64,000 bases of DNA from Larimichthys crocea. Lineage: Eukaryota; Chordata; Actinopteri; Sciaenidae. Below are positions 38,326 to 49,391 of the stretch, in pieces. Position 1 is the stretch's first letter, and every line of letters starts with the position of its first letter. The position numbers were made by a program, and so were the translations under genes. The notes below the pieces were generated by a model. The model had not been told where the DNA came from. It did no database searches and saw only the letters and a list, made by a program, of their open reading frames with translations. The stretch lies in the NCBI RefSeq assembly GCF_000972845.2, contig NC_040011.1, positions 22,619,062 through 22,683,061 of the forward strand, read 5' to 3'.

Positions 38326-41300
38326 TTATTTTTCACAGATCCCGAGCTGTTCAGCAAAACAGCCATCATCGTTCCATTCTCCCCCTCCTTCCTTCTGCAC
38401 GATTTCTCCACAGTCTTGGTTCCTGTTGAAGCTGTTGGGCTGTCCGGGCTGCCAGTACCTGATGTACAAGATAGACACAGAAACAATTAACTCCTCTCTC
38501 AGATGTTTTTTTTTACGGCACCCAGTTTTTCTTCAACTATTCTGACCTGCTGTTTCTGATCCGAACTCATTTGCATAGTATTAATATGTAGAGGCTTCAT
38601 GTGACCATGGACATTTTTGAACCACATCCATCACCACCCCTGAGTGCTTTGAAACACATTCACACAAGATAATGGATTTCATTGAAATCAGTGTCTCTGT
38701 GGATGCAGTTGTGTAAGATCTTTGAGCTGAATGTGCTGTTCTTTGTGGCAAACACCTTCCTCCACATTTTTACTACTGCATTGTTTCATGAAGGATCAAA
38801 ACCAACAGGCAGAAATTCATTTCAGTTCACAAAGGATTATAATCAGGTGGCCTCCATCTTTAACAAAATAGAGGGTTAAAATCACCACAGATTCTTGATA
38901 ATAATTCATTACAGGTTATTCAGAAATACAAATACAATTTGTGCAAGAAATTGGTTGTTAGTAAATCTTACACACTGGAACTTTAAGGGAACACTTACGC
39001 TATGGTGACTGGAGTCCCATCCAACCACACCCAAGTCCCCTCTTCAAGGCTGTCACTCAGACCAATCCAGGCATTGTAGCCTGATTTCAATAAGCCGTTG
39101 ACAAATACCTGTTAGTGGAATAATTAAAACATAAATATCCAAATTTCCTTTAGAAACTGTTGTATGATATATCTAGCTAATTATAACATTTGGCTAATGA
39201 TAGGGGATATATATGGATAGTATAGTAGTAGTAAAGCAATGTGCAGTAGTGTAAGTTATAGATATTTCTGTCTGTTTATTGTGTTGTTGTTGTTTTTTGT
39301 TTTTTTTGCCTTTTCTACATTTTTCTAATTCTGTAGTGTATGCTACACTTTCCTCTGCTGCTGTAACAAGTAAATTTCCCTGTGGTGGGATGAATAAAGT
39401 ATATCTAATCTAATCTAATCTAATCTAATTATAGTGTTTAGAGGTAAATTTGTATGCAGCAGCATTTCCAAAATGTTTTTTACTAAAAGCCTCATTTTGT
39501 TAGAAGTCTGTTGACTCTCACGCCATCAGAGGGGGAGCATGGGTTAAAGTCACAGAAGCCCCGGTAAGACAAGGAATGTCTGAATAAATCTAGCATGATG
39601 AATTTTACACCCAAAGTCATTAATATACCACCTCTGTCAGTCAACAAATCACACACTGATACTCTAAATCCCTGGAGCAACAAAGTCAGTCTCCCCATTC
39701 GCTGGTCAAGACCTTGACCATTACTCCCAAATCACAGTGACCATGAATTCATGACCTGCTTCCATTGTCGCTCATCAAGGACATGTAGTCTCCCTTCCCA
39801 GTCCCACTACTGTATGTAAAACTATCCACCACTTTATCGAAATGCAGGGATTCTGACCAGATAGTTGGTTAGCTTGAAATATTAAACATTTTTCCACTTA
39901 TTACTTTTGCAATATGTTCAGTTTAGAGGACAAAACAGTACCTCATGTTGATGTCCTCGTAATCTATAACTCAGTCATCTTTGTTTTTTAAACTCATGCA
40001 TGAATCTCAAAGCAACGTCTATAGTTGCTTCAATTTAACCACTGAATCACTGATCATGCATCTAAGATGTTCTATTTCTTTTCTTTCTCACCTGCTCTTC
40101 CCTGCTGTCTATGATGGCCAGATCTGCTCCCTTGGCGATGCAATCTTGTCTGCTTAATGTCCAATTTTTCTCCAGAGTTGTAACCAAGTAACAGCTGATG
40201 TCGAACTTTCGCCAGCCTGTCTGACAGACCATGTCTGCACAGTGAAATCATAAATGAGGACAAAATATCATAAAAATGCACACAAAAAAAACCCAAAACA
40301 ACAACAACAACAAAGAACTGTTTTTTTACTGAATTAATTCAATTAAACCTTAATGAGAAACATCTTACTTCTTCTTACTTTGTCGATCTTCTTCTGTAAC
40401 TGTTCTTGACTTGTAGCCAGACTGCTGTAATTGGTCTGTAACTGCTCTTTTTCGCTCTTGACAATCTTATAACTGTTTTGAAATTTTTCTTTGTCTTTCC
40501 ATAACAATTTGTAGCTGGTCTGAAGGAGATTACAACTTATATTCAGTGTGTTGTAGCTTCTTTGCAACTGGTCACTATCTCTCTTCAGTGAAGAGTAATT
40601 CCCCTGTACCTGGTTGAAAGTAGTCTGTAACTTAACATTACTTCTTTGCAGGTTATTGTAATTGGTCTGTAGCTGGTTGTTTCTTGCTGTCAGGTCATTG
40701 TGATTAGTCTGTAACGTCTCAAGACTCCTCTGCATGTTGTTAAAGCTTGTCTGCATCTGATTGTGCTCTTCTTTTAAGTTGTTGTAACTTGCTTGTAACT
40801 GGTCCGTCTCATTTTTCAGATTGTTGAAACTGACGTAGAACTTGTCTTTTTCAGTAGTCAAACTCTGCTGAAACTGGTCTTTTTCTTTAGTCAAGTTACT
40901 CAGTCTGACCTCTAACTGTTTTTTCTCTGCAGTTAAAGCATCATAAGATCTCTGCAGTCGGTTTTCTTGTGTGTTGTTGAGTTTTTCCAGAGTGTAACTG
41001 GCCTGTGCTGGGTCTACCGATGCGGGACGGCTGATTATCTCATCTGTGAAAAAATAAAAAATAAATTAAAAACAAATATTTACTAATATTATTGAACTTT
41101 GTAAGTTTGAAAGATAACTAACTAACTAACTGACTAACTTTTTATACTCTGTACCACCTGAGAAAACATTGAGCTCTCTGAGTACCACCATGATGACCAA
41201 CATTAGAATATAGCAGCATAGGCTTTCCCTTTTAGCTTTCACCACACAGGAGAGATGTTTATTCATTATGATGGTTATTTATTGTTACCTTAACACCGAA

Positions 41301-42587
41301 TCAGACATTTACAACTCTGTCTAACAATTCTCACACAGTCCTCCTCTTCACAACAAACACAAACTTCAAGTGTTTTTTTCTTTTCTAAGCAGAAGATATC
41401 TCAGCACAGAAAATGAAAAAAACAACAACTTTTTAAATATTTCAAGTCAAGTTTGGCAAATCTGCAACATCAGTCGTCTCATCTAGCTGAGGGGAATAAA
41501 ATCGACTACTTCTAATGTGTGCAATTAGTGTCTTCAGAACGTCGTCGGGCATGGACTGTACTTTCCGAGAGACCGTATCATTCGAAAGTGGCACCAAGTC
41601 TCACTTTTTGGCAGCCTTCTCCCCACACATGGTGTGTGTTATTTCTTTGGCTAGCGGCAGACACAGCTGCGCACCGATTGTGTGTGGCTTACCAGCTTTT
41701 GCGATGCGCAGGCTAGCACGGTATGAAGCCTCCTGTGCTTGTTGGCTGTGGGTGCAATACAGGAGTGAATCGTGGACTTCATGCTTTCTTAGAAAAAAAT
41801 CCACTGGCTTATCTTTCAGAGTGTTTGGTATAGAGGTGCCGTTTGAGATATGCTGGTTTCATGAAGTCATTACTGAGGACTTTGCCACACACCACACATT
41901 GCGGCCTAGGCTTTTCCTCGGTCCCGCTCCAAAAGAATCCAAGTTTGATATAATTTGAGTCATATTTTCGAACTGCTTTGCGCCGATGTGTGCTTGCAGA
42001 AGCCGTGGGCACTTCACTGGCAGCGCTGCCTCTTGCATACATACTACATTTATTTACCCCCTTACATTTACGTTACATTTCCCCTGCTCGTTCCATGTTC
42101 AACTTTTTCCCGCGTTGAAAAAGTTGATCTACAAAGCTGATCTACAACATAATTTGCACCTGGTTTCTCAAACATTAAGATGACAGTTACGGTATTTATA
42201 TTTTTAATGACAACAAATAAAATTACTTACAGTAGATAATCTGTCCAATGTTACCAGCCAACAGGACAACACACAGTAATCCAAGACACACACTCTTACG
42301 TCTACATCTTGAGGGCTGCTTTCTTCTCTGAAAATCCACTAACAAAAACAAACAGAACATTTAGACATCTACTCTGTAAGAGACAATGTGCATGTGTTTC
42401 TTTATAAACCCCAAATGTCATTTATATAAAATAGGATTATTTCTTAAAAATTTGATTAACAGGTTCCAACAGGTGTTTATCAATTGTACCCAATATTTAC
42501 GGTTGTTACTGTACCTTTGCTAATGAGTCTTTCCATTGTGAGGTTCGTATTTATGTATGTGTCATCTTCAATTTCCATTAAATCCAT
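38326..42587 (-). CDS. Type II C-type lectin receptor A (CD209-like)
   Basis: Six coding exons with GT-AG borders join into one 413-aa frame: 42515-42587 (ATG 42585-42587), 42231-42338, 40369-41043, 40092-40234, 38999-39108 and 38326-38458 (TAA 38326-38328). Residues 1-39 form a cytoplasmic tail with DDTYINTNL and basic RRKQPSRCRRK. A membrane anchor follows at about 40-60 (SVCLGLLCVVLLAGNIGQII). Residues 62-285 are a coiled-coil neck of LQTNYNNL-type units. The lectin domain is at about 287-413, split over three exons as in fish CD209/CLEC4 relatives. It shows CQTGWRKFDISCY, WIGLSDS, GQPNSF, GEWNDDGC and ICEK. WND is present, but the triplet is QPN, not EPN or QPD. Expected role: surface glycan recognition on immune cells (family knowledge). 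Intron 2 carries a hAT fragment. Confidence 0.92.
39290..39430 (+). mobile_element. LINE-type 3' tail with (AATCT)n
   Basis: In intron 4 of lectin A. Text of the kind TAAATTTCCCTGTGGTGGGA-TGAATAAAGT ends in an AATCT microsatellite (39403-39430), the typical 3' end of a fish non-LTR retrotransposon. No coding part was seen. Confidence 0.45.
41515..42042 (-). mobile_element. hAT-like transposase fragment with BED-type zinc finger
   Basis: Within intron 2 of lectin A, same strand as the gene. Codes for SGTEEKPRPQCVVCGKVLSN, then KRHLYTKH (Cys2...His2 of a BED-type finger), then after one frameshift DKPVDFFLRKHEVHDS and QEASYRASLRIAKAGKPHTI. This is the N-terminal part of the ZBED5/FAM200/SCAND3-like hAT transposase family. 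The catalytic and dimerisation regions are absent, so it is a dead 5' fragment about 0.5 kb long. No splice sites link it to the lectin exons. Confidence 0.75.
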
Positions 42588-42924
42588 TCTGGTAATGATT
42601 TCACTCTTTTCCTGTTTAGAGGAGAATAAAGCCAGAAATACATTATTAGGTTCTTGCGACCTGTGGTTACTTTTTACACTCTTTTAAAATCTATACTCGG
42701 TCAGTGACATTAAGAAGCCTTTAATTAGTTCGTTAAAATGTATTATCTTATTTGTTCTTTTCCTTTGGAGCGTGCACAAAGTAAATTTTACAGGACAAAT
42801 AATCTATATAAACACTTTAAATAAAACTGTAGTAAAAGAGAATTAGAGTTGAATCTGCAGAACGTTAATTTGCGGTATAATATTCAGCAATCTAAGATAC
42901 AAATAGTCTCTGATATGCACCTAC

Positions 42925-43010
42925 CTTCGATCTGAGAAGTTAACAAGAATCAGAATCAGTGTAACTGCTCTCCGATTCAGTTGCTGCCACTGATTTATAA
43001 CAAACACAGC
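42925..43010 (-). promoter_or_regulatory. Lectin A 5' non-coding exon and TATA-like box
   Basis: On the minus strand TTATAAATCA (about 42991-43000) is followed about 35-60 bases later by a 5' non-coding exon ending TCGAAG|GTAGG at 42925. The same arrangement, including GTTATAAATCAGTGGCAGC, occurs in lectin B, which supports a conserved core promoter. The transcription start was not mapped. Confidence 0.55.
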
Positions 43011-44940
43011 AGAAATGAATGTTTAAGTGCAGCAATAGTTATTGTGCACAAAAGAGGATGCTCATTTTGCACATCAACAAATATTTGACTTCACATTATA
43101 GGTCATTTTCGGGCAAAATTATTACAAGAAACAACTTTCATCCTTGGTGGTTTCTGTTCTCTTTTCCCACAGATTAACTTTCCACTAAAGTCAAACAAAT
43201 GACAGTTATATCTGGCCGAGGTACAAGGCAAGCCATATAGCAAATTTCAAAAATGCAAACTCAGTAATGTACAGTAGATCACTTCATAAGCACATTTACT
43301 AAAAAAAAGTCAGGATGAAATCTGTCTTGACTGATCCACTGACCAAATAACCGTTAGATTAGGATTTATGCAGATTTGTTGTTCTCATTCAACTGGGAAT
43401 GATCGAAGCTTGTCATTGTTATACTTCAGAGTAGGTACTCTCCCAGTGAAAACCTTGAGTGACATGTGTAAGTAAACTAGTTGAACACATGAGCAGCACC
43501 AGCAACTGCCATTTAAAAAAAAAACATGTAAATCATTAAGAAAAGGAACAACAGATGGACAAATGGACCAACAGTGAAGTCCAGGCTTTATTAAGTATAT
43601 ATATATATATATATAACGCAAAGAAGTGACATTGCTTTACTAGTCACAGGCCAGGTTATCTTAGAAATTCATTGGTGGTTCGGGAACAGATATTCGGCCC
43701 TTGTTACCCCCTGTACACTGTACGGAAAAAGAAGCCCGATGAAACGGGAAATCGGGCTGTGCGTCGCCAGGTTGTGCATCTCAAAAATCGGGTCAAAAAC
43801 GGGCTAAAATCATACAGTGTATGCCCGGCTTTACTCCGCTTCATGGGAAGACGCCACATTGGGCAGTCCTCAGGCTGTACCCAGAACAGTTTGGTGTAAA
43901 AACATCCCATCTTATATCAACATGCTGATGTGCACTGGGCCAATTTAAAATGAGGATAAGTGATTACAGAAAATGGATGGATGATGGAGACAGCAGACAT
44001 ACATTGTGAAAGAAGTGGCTATAAAACACTGGATACAGTTTTTTCATAAAGTAATGGACAAACTCAAATTTTCTGACTGGAAAAGTCTTTAATCGTTTGT
44101 TTTCATCATCAAAAATCTTCATCATCATCTTTGAACCATGCAATGAACATTTATTTTAAATTCTCACTGGTTATTTAAAACAAGCCTTTTGCAAATTAAC
44201 TGCCATCTGATTTCAGGTCTGCAACTACAAAGTTTAAAAGTATGTTGGAAATTAGAAGCAGAGCCACAGCAATTTCTCAAACATTATACAATCAAGTTTA
44301 CAGAATCACATGCAGTACTTTTTTTTTTTTTTTAACCTGATTTCTTATTGGAATAATATTTAAATTGAATCACATTTTGTAGAGGATAAAGAAAAGAAAA
44401 CACTTTATTCAACATTTATAAGCATTATATACACACTTGGTCATTAAAACAGTAAAATGAAGCGGTAAGCTTTGATTGTTTTGTTACATATATTTTAAGT
44501 TTCTTTAAGCTAAACAAAAGCTTAAACAGTTGTAACTCATTTAAGAGTAAGATTATCGTCTAGCCTGCTCTATATGAAAGGTGTTACAAAATAACTTTTG
44601 TAATGATCTGGCACTCTGGTGAGGTCAAAACTCCAGTACTCTTGTAGTATAGAACAAATAAGTAAAAATGTTGGCTGCATAACTTTGAGAGTCTTTTTAT
44701 AGTTTTTACATAAAATTCACAAACCCCCACAACAACCACCAGAGTAGACCCATTGTTCCTGGAATTTGGAATCTAAGAAAAAGAATGAAAAGTTGTAGTC
44801 TACAAACAAATGCGTAATTTTGTCGACTACAACTATCACCGTAATAAAACGGTGAGGGATGAACACAAGACAGAACAGGAGCAGGGTAGAAAAACCCAAA
44901 CTAGCATCATGTTGTAAGTGAGGTGTAAATCATTGTGAGC
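43011..44940. other. Lectin A upstream region to lectin B 3' end
   Basis: 43080-43260 is the first of three related upstream segments (see 48887-49391). 43596-43615 is a short (TA)n. 43670-43910 is GC-richer with an open frame on both strands and no recognised family. From about 44100 to 44940 is AT-rich sequence that probably includes the 3' untranslated region of lectin B. Confidence 0.4.
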
Positions 44941-47900
44941 TTATAGCTCACAGATATAGATCTGTTTATTATCACAGCCTAAATCGTTCCATTCTCCCAT
45001 TCCAGATGATTTCTGCATGAAAGTTGCACAGTCCTGCTCCCCATATACGCTGTTTGGCTGCCCAGGCTCCCAGTACCTGATGTACAAGATAACAGATTAT
45101 TGACAGTATACAATTAGTGGACAGAGCCTCCAGGTCTGTGAACTGAAGCGAACATGGACCTGCATTCTTTCTAGTGGGCAGCAGGGGGCAACTTCATTGA
45201 CTGCAAAGATGTCTGATTGTACTGTATAATCTTATACCTCTATGACCCCACTCCCCCCATACATTTATTAACTTTGTGAACAGTTTCCTAATGAAGTAGT
45301 ACTAAATACTAAATATCTAGTTTCAAGTCTAATTCCACACAGCATGATGTTCATTTTGTGAATACTGGTCCCATTTAGAGGAAAATAGATGATAAAGTAG
45401 GATTTGCTTTAGGGTGGGGCTACCATATGATTGGCAAGTCATTCTCAGTGAGTCTGTCCAGCAAAACTCACGAAACTCAGATCAAACTGTCAAACTCAGC
45501 AGTGCTGATCAAATATGAATCAAGCTTCTGCTACTCATATTATTTCTCCCATCAAAGTTTCTGTATACAGGAACAGTTCATCACCCACTAGCTCCACACC
45601 CACAACAAAATGGCAACAGCCAGCCACAATGCCAGACTCTGGGCTTCAAACTGTTGATGTCATGTTGGGTTTACATTTATAAAAGAAACATAAATGCTAT
45701 TTACATCACCACAATTAGCCATGAATTGATGTAGAAAAGCTCTTAAACATTGGTTAACAGGCTTTGGCAGAAATTAATTTTAGTTCACAAAAGATTATTG
45801 TGACCTCTGCCTTTTACAAGTTAAGAATCGCCACTCATTCTTGTAGATATGAATAAGTTAATACTGTGTAATGTTAGGTTCATTTGCTGTTTTACAAGTT
45901 ATTGACATGTTTAAAAAATGCAGCAAAATGATGCAAACAGTGAAGGAAAATGAATGTTACAGAACTGCAGAGTTCCTTCATACAGAAAATGGATAGATGA
46001 TTAATAATTAAGTAACATGTTTAATTATGCTTTCTTCTAATATCATGATCCCAAGAGATTTACTCTGGCAGTTAACACTTACGTCGTGGTGACTGGGTCC
46101 CCATTCACCCATGTCCAGTCTCCCTCTATGATCCTGTCAGAAAGACCAATCCAGGCATGTTCTCCTTTCTTCAGTAAGCTGTTGATAAATTCCTGTTTGT
46201 GTAGCAAATAGAGAAATAAAACAATATTAAAACATATTTTTTTCAGTCAAACTGTTTTTCATAGTAGGATGGCTTTGAACAAAGTTGAATTGGTTCCGTC
46301 ACTCATGCTACCTATTTTTCCTCTGTTGGTTTCAAAATCATGACACAAACACACTTAATGGTAATTTGGACATGCTAACCTCTGACAAGAAACCCAACCA
46401 ACATAAATCTGTCAAATCATCAAGTAATACAGGTGCAATCACTGGAAAGTTATAAAGAATGATTAGGTGATATGTGATTTACTTTCCTGGACAGTAAAGT
46501 AAACGGCTGTAAACTATAGTTGCTGTTAGCTAATGCTAGCTCAGTTTGTTAGCCGAGCTGCCCGGACTGTGAGCTCAGAACACTGGGGAGGTGTCCATGT
46601 TTGTACCACAGGTGTTTTGGAGCACTGGGAAAAGGAGGTTTTAAGGCCCAGGATGTAAGGAATGCTGATGGGAAGCAGAGCCGATGTCCTGCCAGAACCA
46701 GAGTTAGGCAAGCAGGCAATGTAAAGGGGCTTAGGAGGCTTCATGGGCATAATGGCAGAGGTGAAGAGACTGTCGAGGTTGTTGATGGAGGAAGTTAAGA
46801 AGAGAAAGGGAGGGAATGGGTTCGTTTTTGATAATGTAATCATAAGAAGCACCTGCATACAACTGTCCACACAGTCATATTGCACTCTGAAAATACCAAT
46901 TGTCATGTATGTAATGTAATGTCACTTTAAATTCCAAAGCTGTGACAATATTGCTAATAAATTATCAAACCAAAAGAGGATACAAAAGGATGACATCACA
47001 AAAATTGCAAAGACACCTCACGCCTTTATTGTCTACCAGGTCATTCTTTCTCTTGTCTTTTCTCTCTTACCTGTTTACCCCTGCTGTCTATGACGACCAG
47101 ATCTCCTCCCTTGGCGACGCAGTCTCGTCTGCTGCATAGCCAGCATTTCTTCACAGTTGAAACAAAGTAACAGCTGAGGTCGAACTTCTGCCAGCCTGTC
47201 TGACAGACCATTCCTGTAAAATGAAAAAAAATAGAGAGACAAAATATCACAAAAGGCTAAGAATACCAAACTACTGGTCATAACTATATGCTACATTGAT
47301 TTAATGGGGAACATCTTACTTCTTCTTGCTTTGTCGATCTTCTTCTGTAACTGCTCTTCACTTGTAGCCAGACTGCTGTAATTGGTCTGTAACTGCTCTT
47401 TTTCCGTTTTTACAATGTCATAACTGTTTTGCAATCGCTCTTTGTCTTTCTGTAACAAGTTGTAGCCAATCTGAAGGAGATTTCTTCTTATATTCAGTGT
47501 GTTGTAACTTGCTTGTAACTGGTCCTTGTCCCTCTTCAGTGAAGAGTAATTCCCCTGTACCTGGTCGAAAGTAGTCTGTAACTTAACATTACTTCTTTGC
47601 AGGTTATTGTAATTGGTCTGTAGCTGGTTGTTTCTTGCTGTCAGGTCATTGTGATTAGTCCGTAACGCCTCAAGATCCCTCTCCACGTTATTAAAGTTTG
47701 TCTGCATCTGATCGTTTTCTTTAGTCATGGTGTTCAGTCTGACCTCTAGCTGTTTTTTCTCTGCAGTTAAAGCATCATAAGATTTCTGCAGTCGGTCTTC
47801 TTCTGTGTTGTTGAGTTTTTCCGGAATGTAACTGGACGTGAGGCGGTCGATGATCTCATCTGTAAAAAATAAATGAATAAAAATATATTTAAAAAAAAAA

Positions 47901-48309
47901 GATTCATATTTTTATTGGCAACAAATAAAATGACATGACTTACAGTAGAAAATCTGTCCAATGTTACCAGCCAACAGGATAGCACACAGTAATCCAAGAC
48001 ACACACTCGTACATCTACATCTAGAGGGCTGCTTTCTTCTCTGAAAATCCACTAAATCAAGAAACAAAACGTTTAGACATTAAATCTATAAGAGACAATG
48101 TGCTTGTTCTTCTTTAGAAACCACAACTGGCATTTATATAAAATAGGATAACTTCTTTAAAATTTAAGTTCACAGGTTCTTTATTTGTTGTACCTAATAT
48201 TAGTAACATTCTGTTTGTGTTTTCAGGATGATACTGTACCTTTGCTAATGTGGTCATCCATCCTTAAGTTCTTATTTATATAGGCGTCGTCGATTTCTAA
48301 TGAATCCAT
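44941..48309 (-). CDS. Type II C-type lectin receptor B (CD209-like)
   Basis: Six coding exons with consistent phases give a 368-aa frame: 48240-48309 (ATG 48307-48309), 47944-48051, 47320-47859, 47071-47213, 46083-46192 and 44941-45076 (TAA 44941-44943). The tail has DDAYINKNL. The membrane anchor reads SVCLGLLCAILLAGNIGQIF. The coiled-coil neck is 180 codons, 45 fewer than in A. The lectin domain contains CQTGWQKFDLSCY, KKCWLCSRRDC, WIGLSDRIIEGDWTWVNG, EPGQPN and GEWNDLGC, ending ICEL. As in A, the triplet is QPN with an intact WND. The anchor exon is nearly identical to that of A, so the two are recent paralogues; the extra Cys in KKCWLC is peculiar to B. Intron 4 holds a dispersed repeat. 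Ligand unknown. Confidence 0.92.
46505..46880 (+). repeat. Dispersed repeat copy 3 (lectin B intron 4)
   Basis: Diverged relative of 29985-30430 and 11275-11715 (GTTGCTGTTAGCTAATGCTA, GACTGTGAGCTCAGAACAC, GCAGAGGTGAAGAGACTG). It lies antisense to lectin B. Nature unknown; possibly an old DNA transposon. Confidence 0.6.
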
Positions 48310-48694
48310 CCTGATAATGATTTCACAGTTTTTCCTGTTTAGAGGAGACATTTATAGATTTTTGTAAAGCCACAAATACAATATTCGGTTCTTACGACAT
48401 GTAGTTGTATTGTTCTTGCATTTTTGAGCCAGTCCAGCATGATTTGGCATTTACATTAAGATCCTGCTCAATTAATACAAACTGTGTCAGTGACATAAAG
48501 AACCCTTTAAATTATTTGCAAGCACTGAGCCAAAGTCTATAATCTTATTTGTGCTTTTCCTTTGGAGTTTGCAACTAGTTAAGCTTTAGTGAGATCCTTT
48601 TTTTACAGGACTAATAATCTATATAGAAACATTAAACACATTGGTATAATATTCAACAATCTAAGTTAGAAATAGTCTCTAAATATGCACTTAC

Positions 48695-48775
48695 CTTGGA
48701 TCTGAGAAGTTAACAAGAAATCAAAATCAGTAAGAGTGCTTTCAGATTCACATGCTGCCACTGATTTATAACAAA
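48695..48775 (-). promoter_or_regulatory. Lectin B 5' non-coding exon and TATA-like box
   Basis: TTATAAATCAGTGGCAGC on the minus strand (about 48752-48769) is followed by a 5' non-coding exon ending TCCAAG|GTAAG at 48695. Both match lectin A closely, so spacing and sequence are conserved between the paralogues. Confidence 0.55.
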
Positions 48776-48886
48776 CACACCAGCATTATTTATTGTGCAC
48801 AAAAGAGGATGCTCCTTCGGCACATGTCAGCAAATGTTTGACTTTACATTTCAGGTCAATTTCGTTCGTTTCATTTAAACAAAAGA

Positions 48887-49391
48887 AACTGGAATTTCAC
48901 TGGTCATCGCAGTCAGGCTCCAGATTTATGCCTGGTTTCTGTTCTTTTTTTCCCAAGGATTAACTTCCCACTTAGGTCAAACAAATGAAAGTGTTATATA
49001 ACCGGGGTACAAGGTAAGCAATATTGCAAATTTCAAAACTGCAAACTCAGTAGTGCACAATAGGCCATTTCACAAGCACATTTAAAAAAAAAAAAAAAGA
49101 AGAAATGAATGAAATGAAATCTCCTGTATTTGAATCTGATAGAAACTGGAATTTACTGGTCATCGCACAGTCAGGCTTCAGACTTTATGCCTGGTTTCTG
49201 TTCTCTTTTTCCACAGATTAACCCATTTAGGTCAAAAAAGTGAAAGTGCAATGTTGCTTACCTTGTACTCCAGTCATATAACAAATTTCAAAACTGCAAA
49301 CTCAGTAGTGCACAATAGGCCACTTCACAGCCACATTTATAAAAAAAAAAGAGAAATGAATGAAATTAAATCTCCTGTGTTTGAATCTTAT
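48887..49391. repeat. Tandem duplication (2 x ~252 bp) upstream of lectin B
   Basis: Copy 1, 48887-49139, and copy 2, 49140-49391, both begin AGAAACTGGAATTT and end CTCCTGT(A/G)TTTGAATCT. They share TTTATGCCTGGTTTCTGTTC and ACTGCAAACTCAGTAGTGCA. A related single segment lies upstream of lectin A (43080-43320). Inside copy 2 a 35-bp piece is inverted relative to copy 1 and to the lectin A segment. This may be upstream regulatory sequence. Confidence 0.85.

Noticed and set aside
41515..41958. Plus-strand 147-codon frame in lectin A intron 2
   Set aside because: Antisense to the hAT transposase fragment, whose minus-strand reading has a clear zinc-finger signature.
43672..43910. Overlapping open frames on both strands upstream of lectin A
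   Set aside because: No splice sites, motif or family likeness; open frames of this size are expected in a GC-richer patch.
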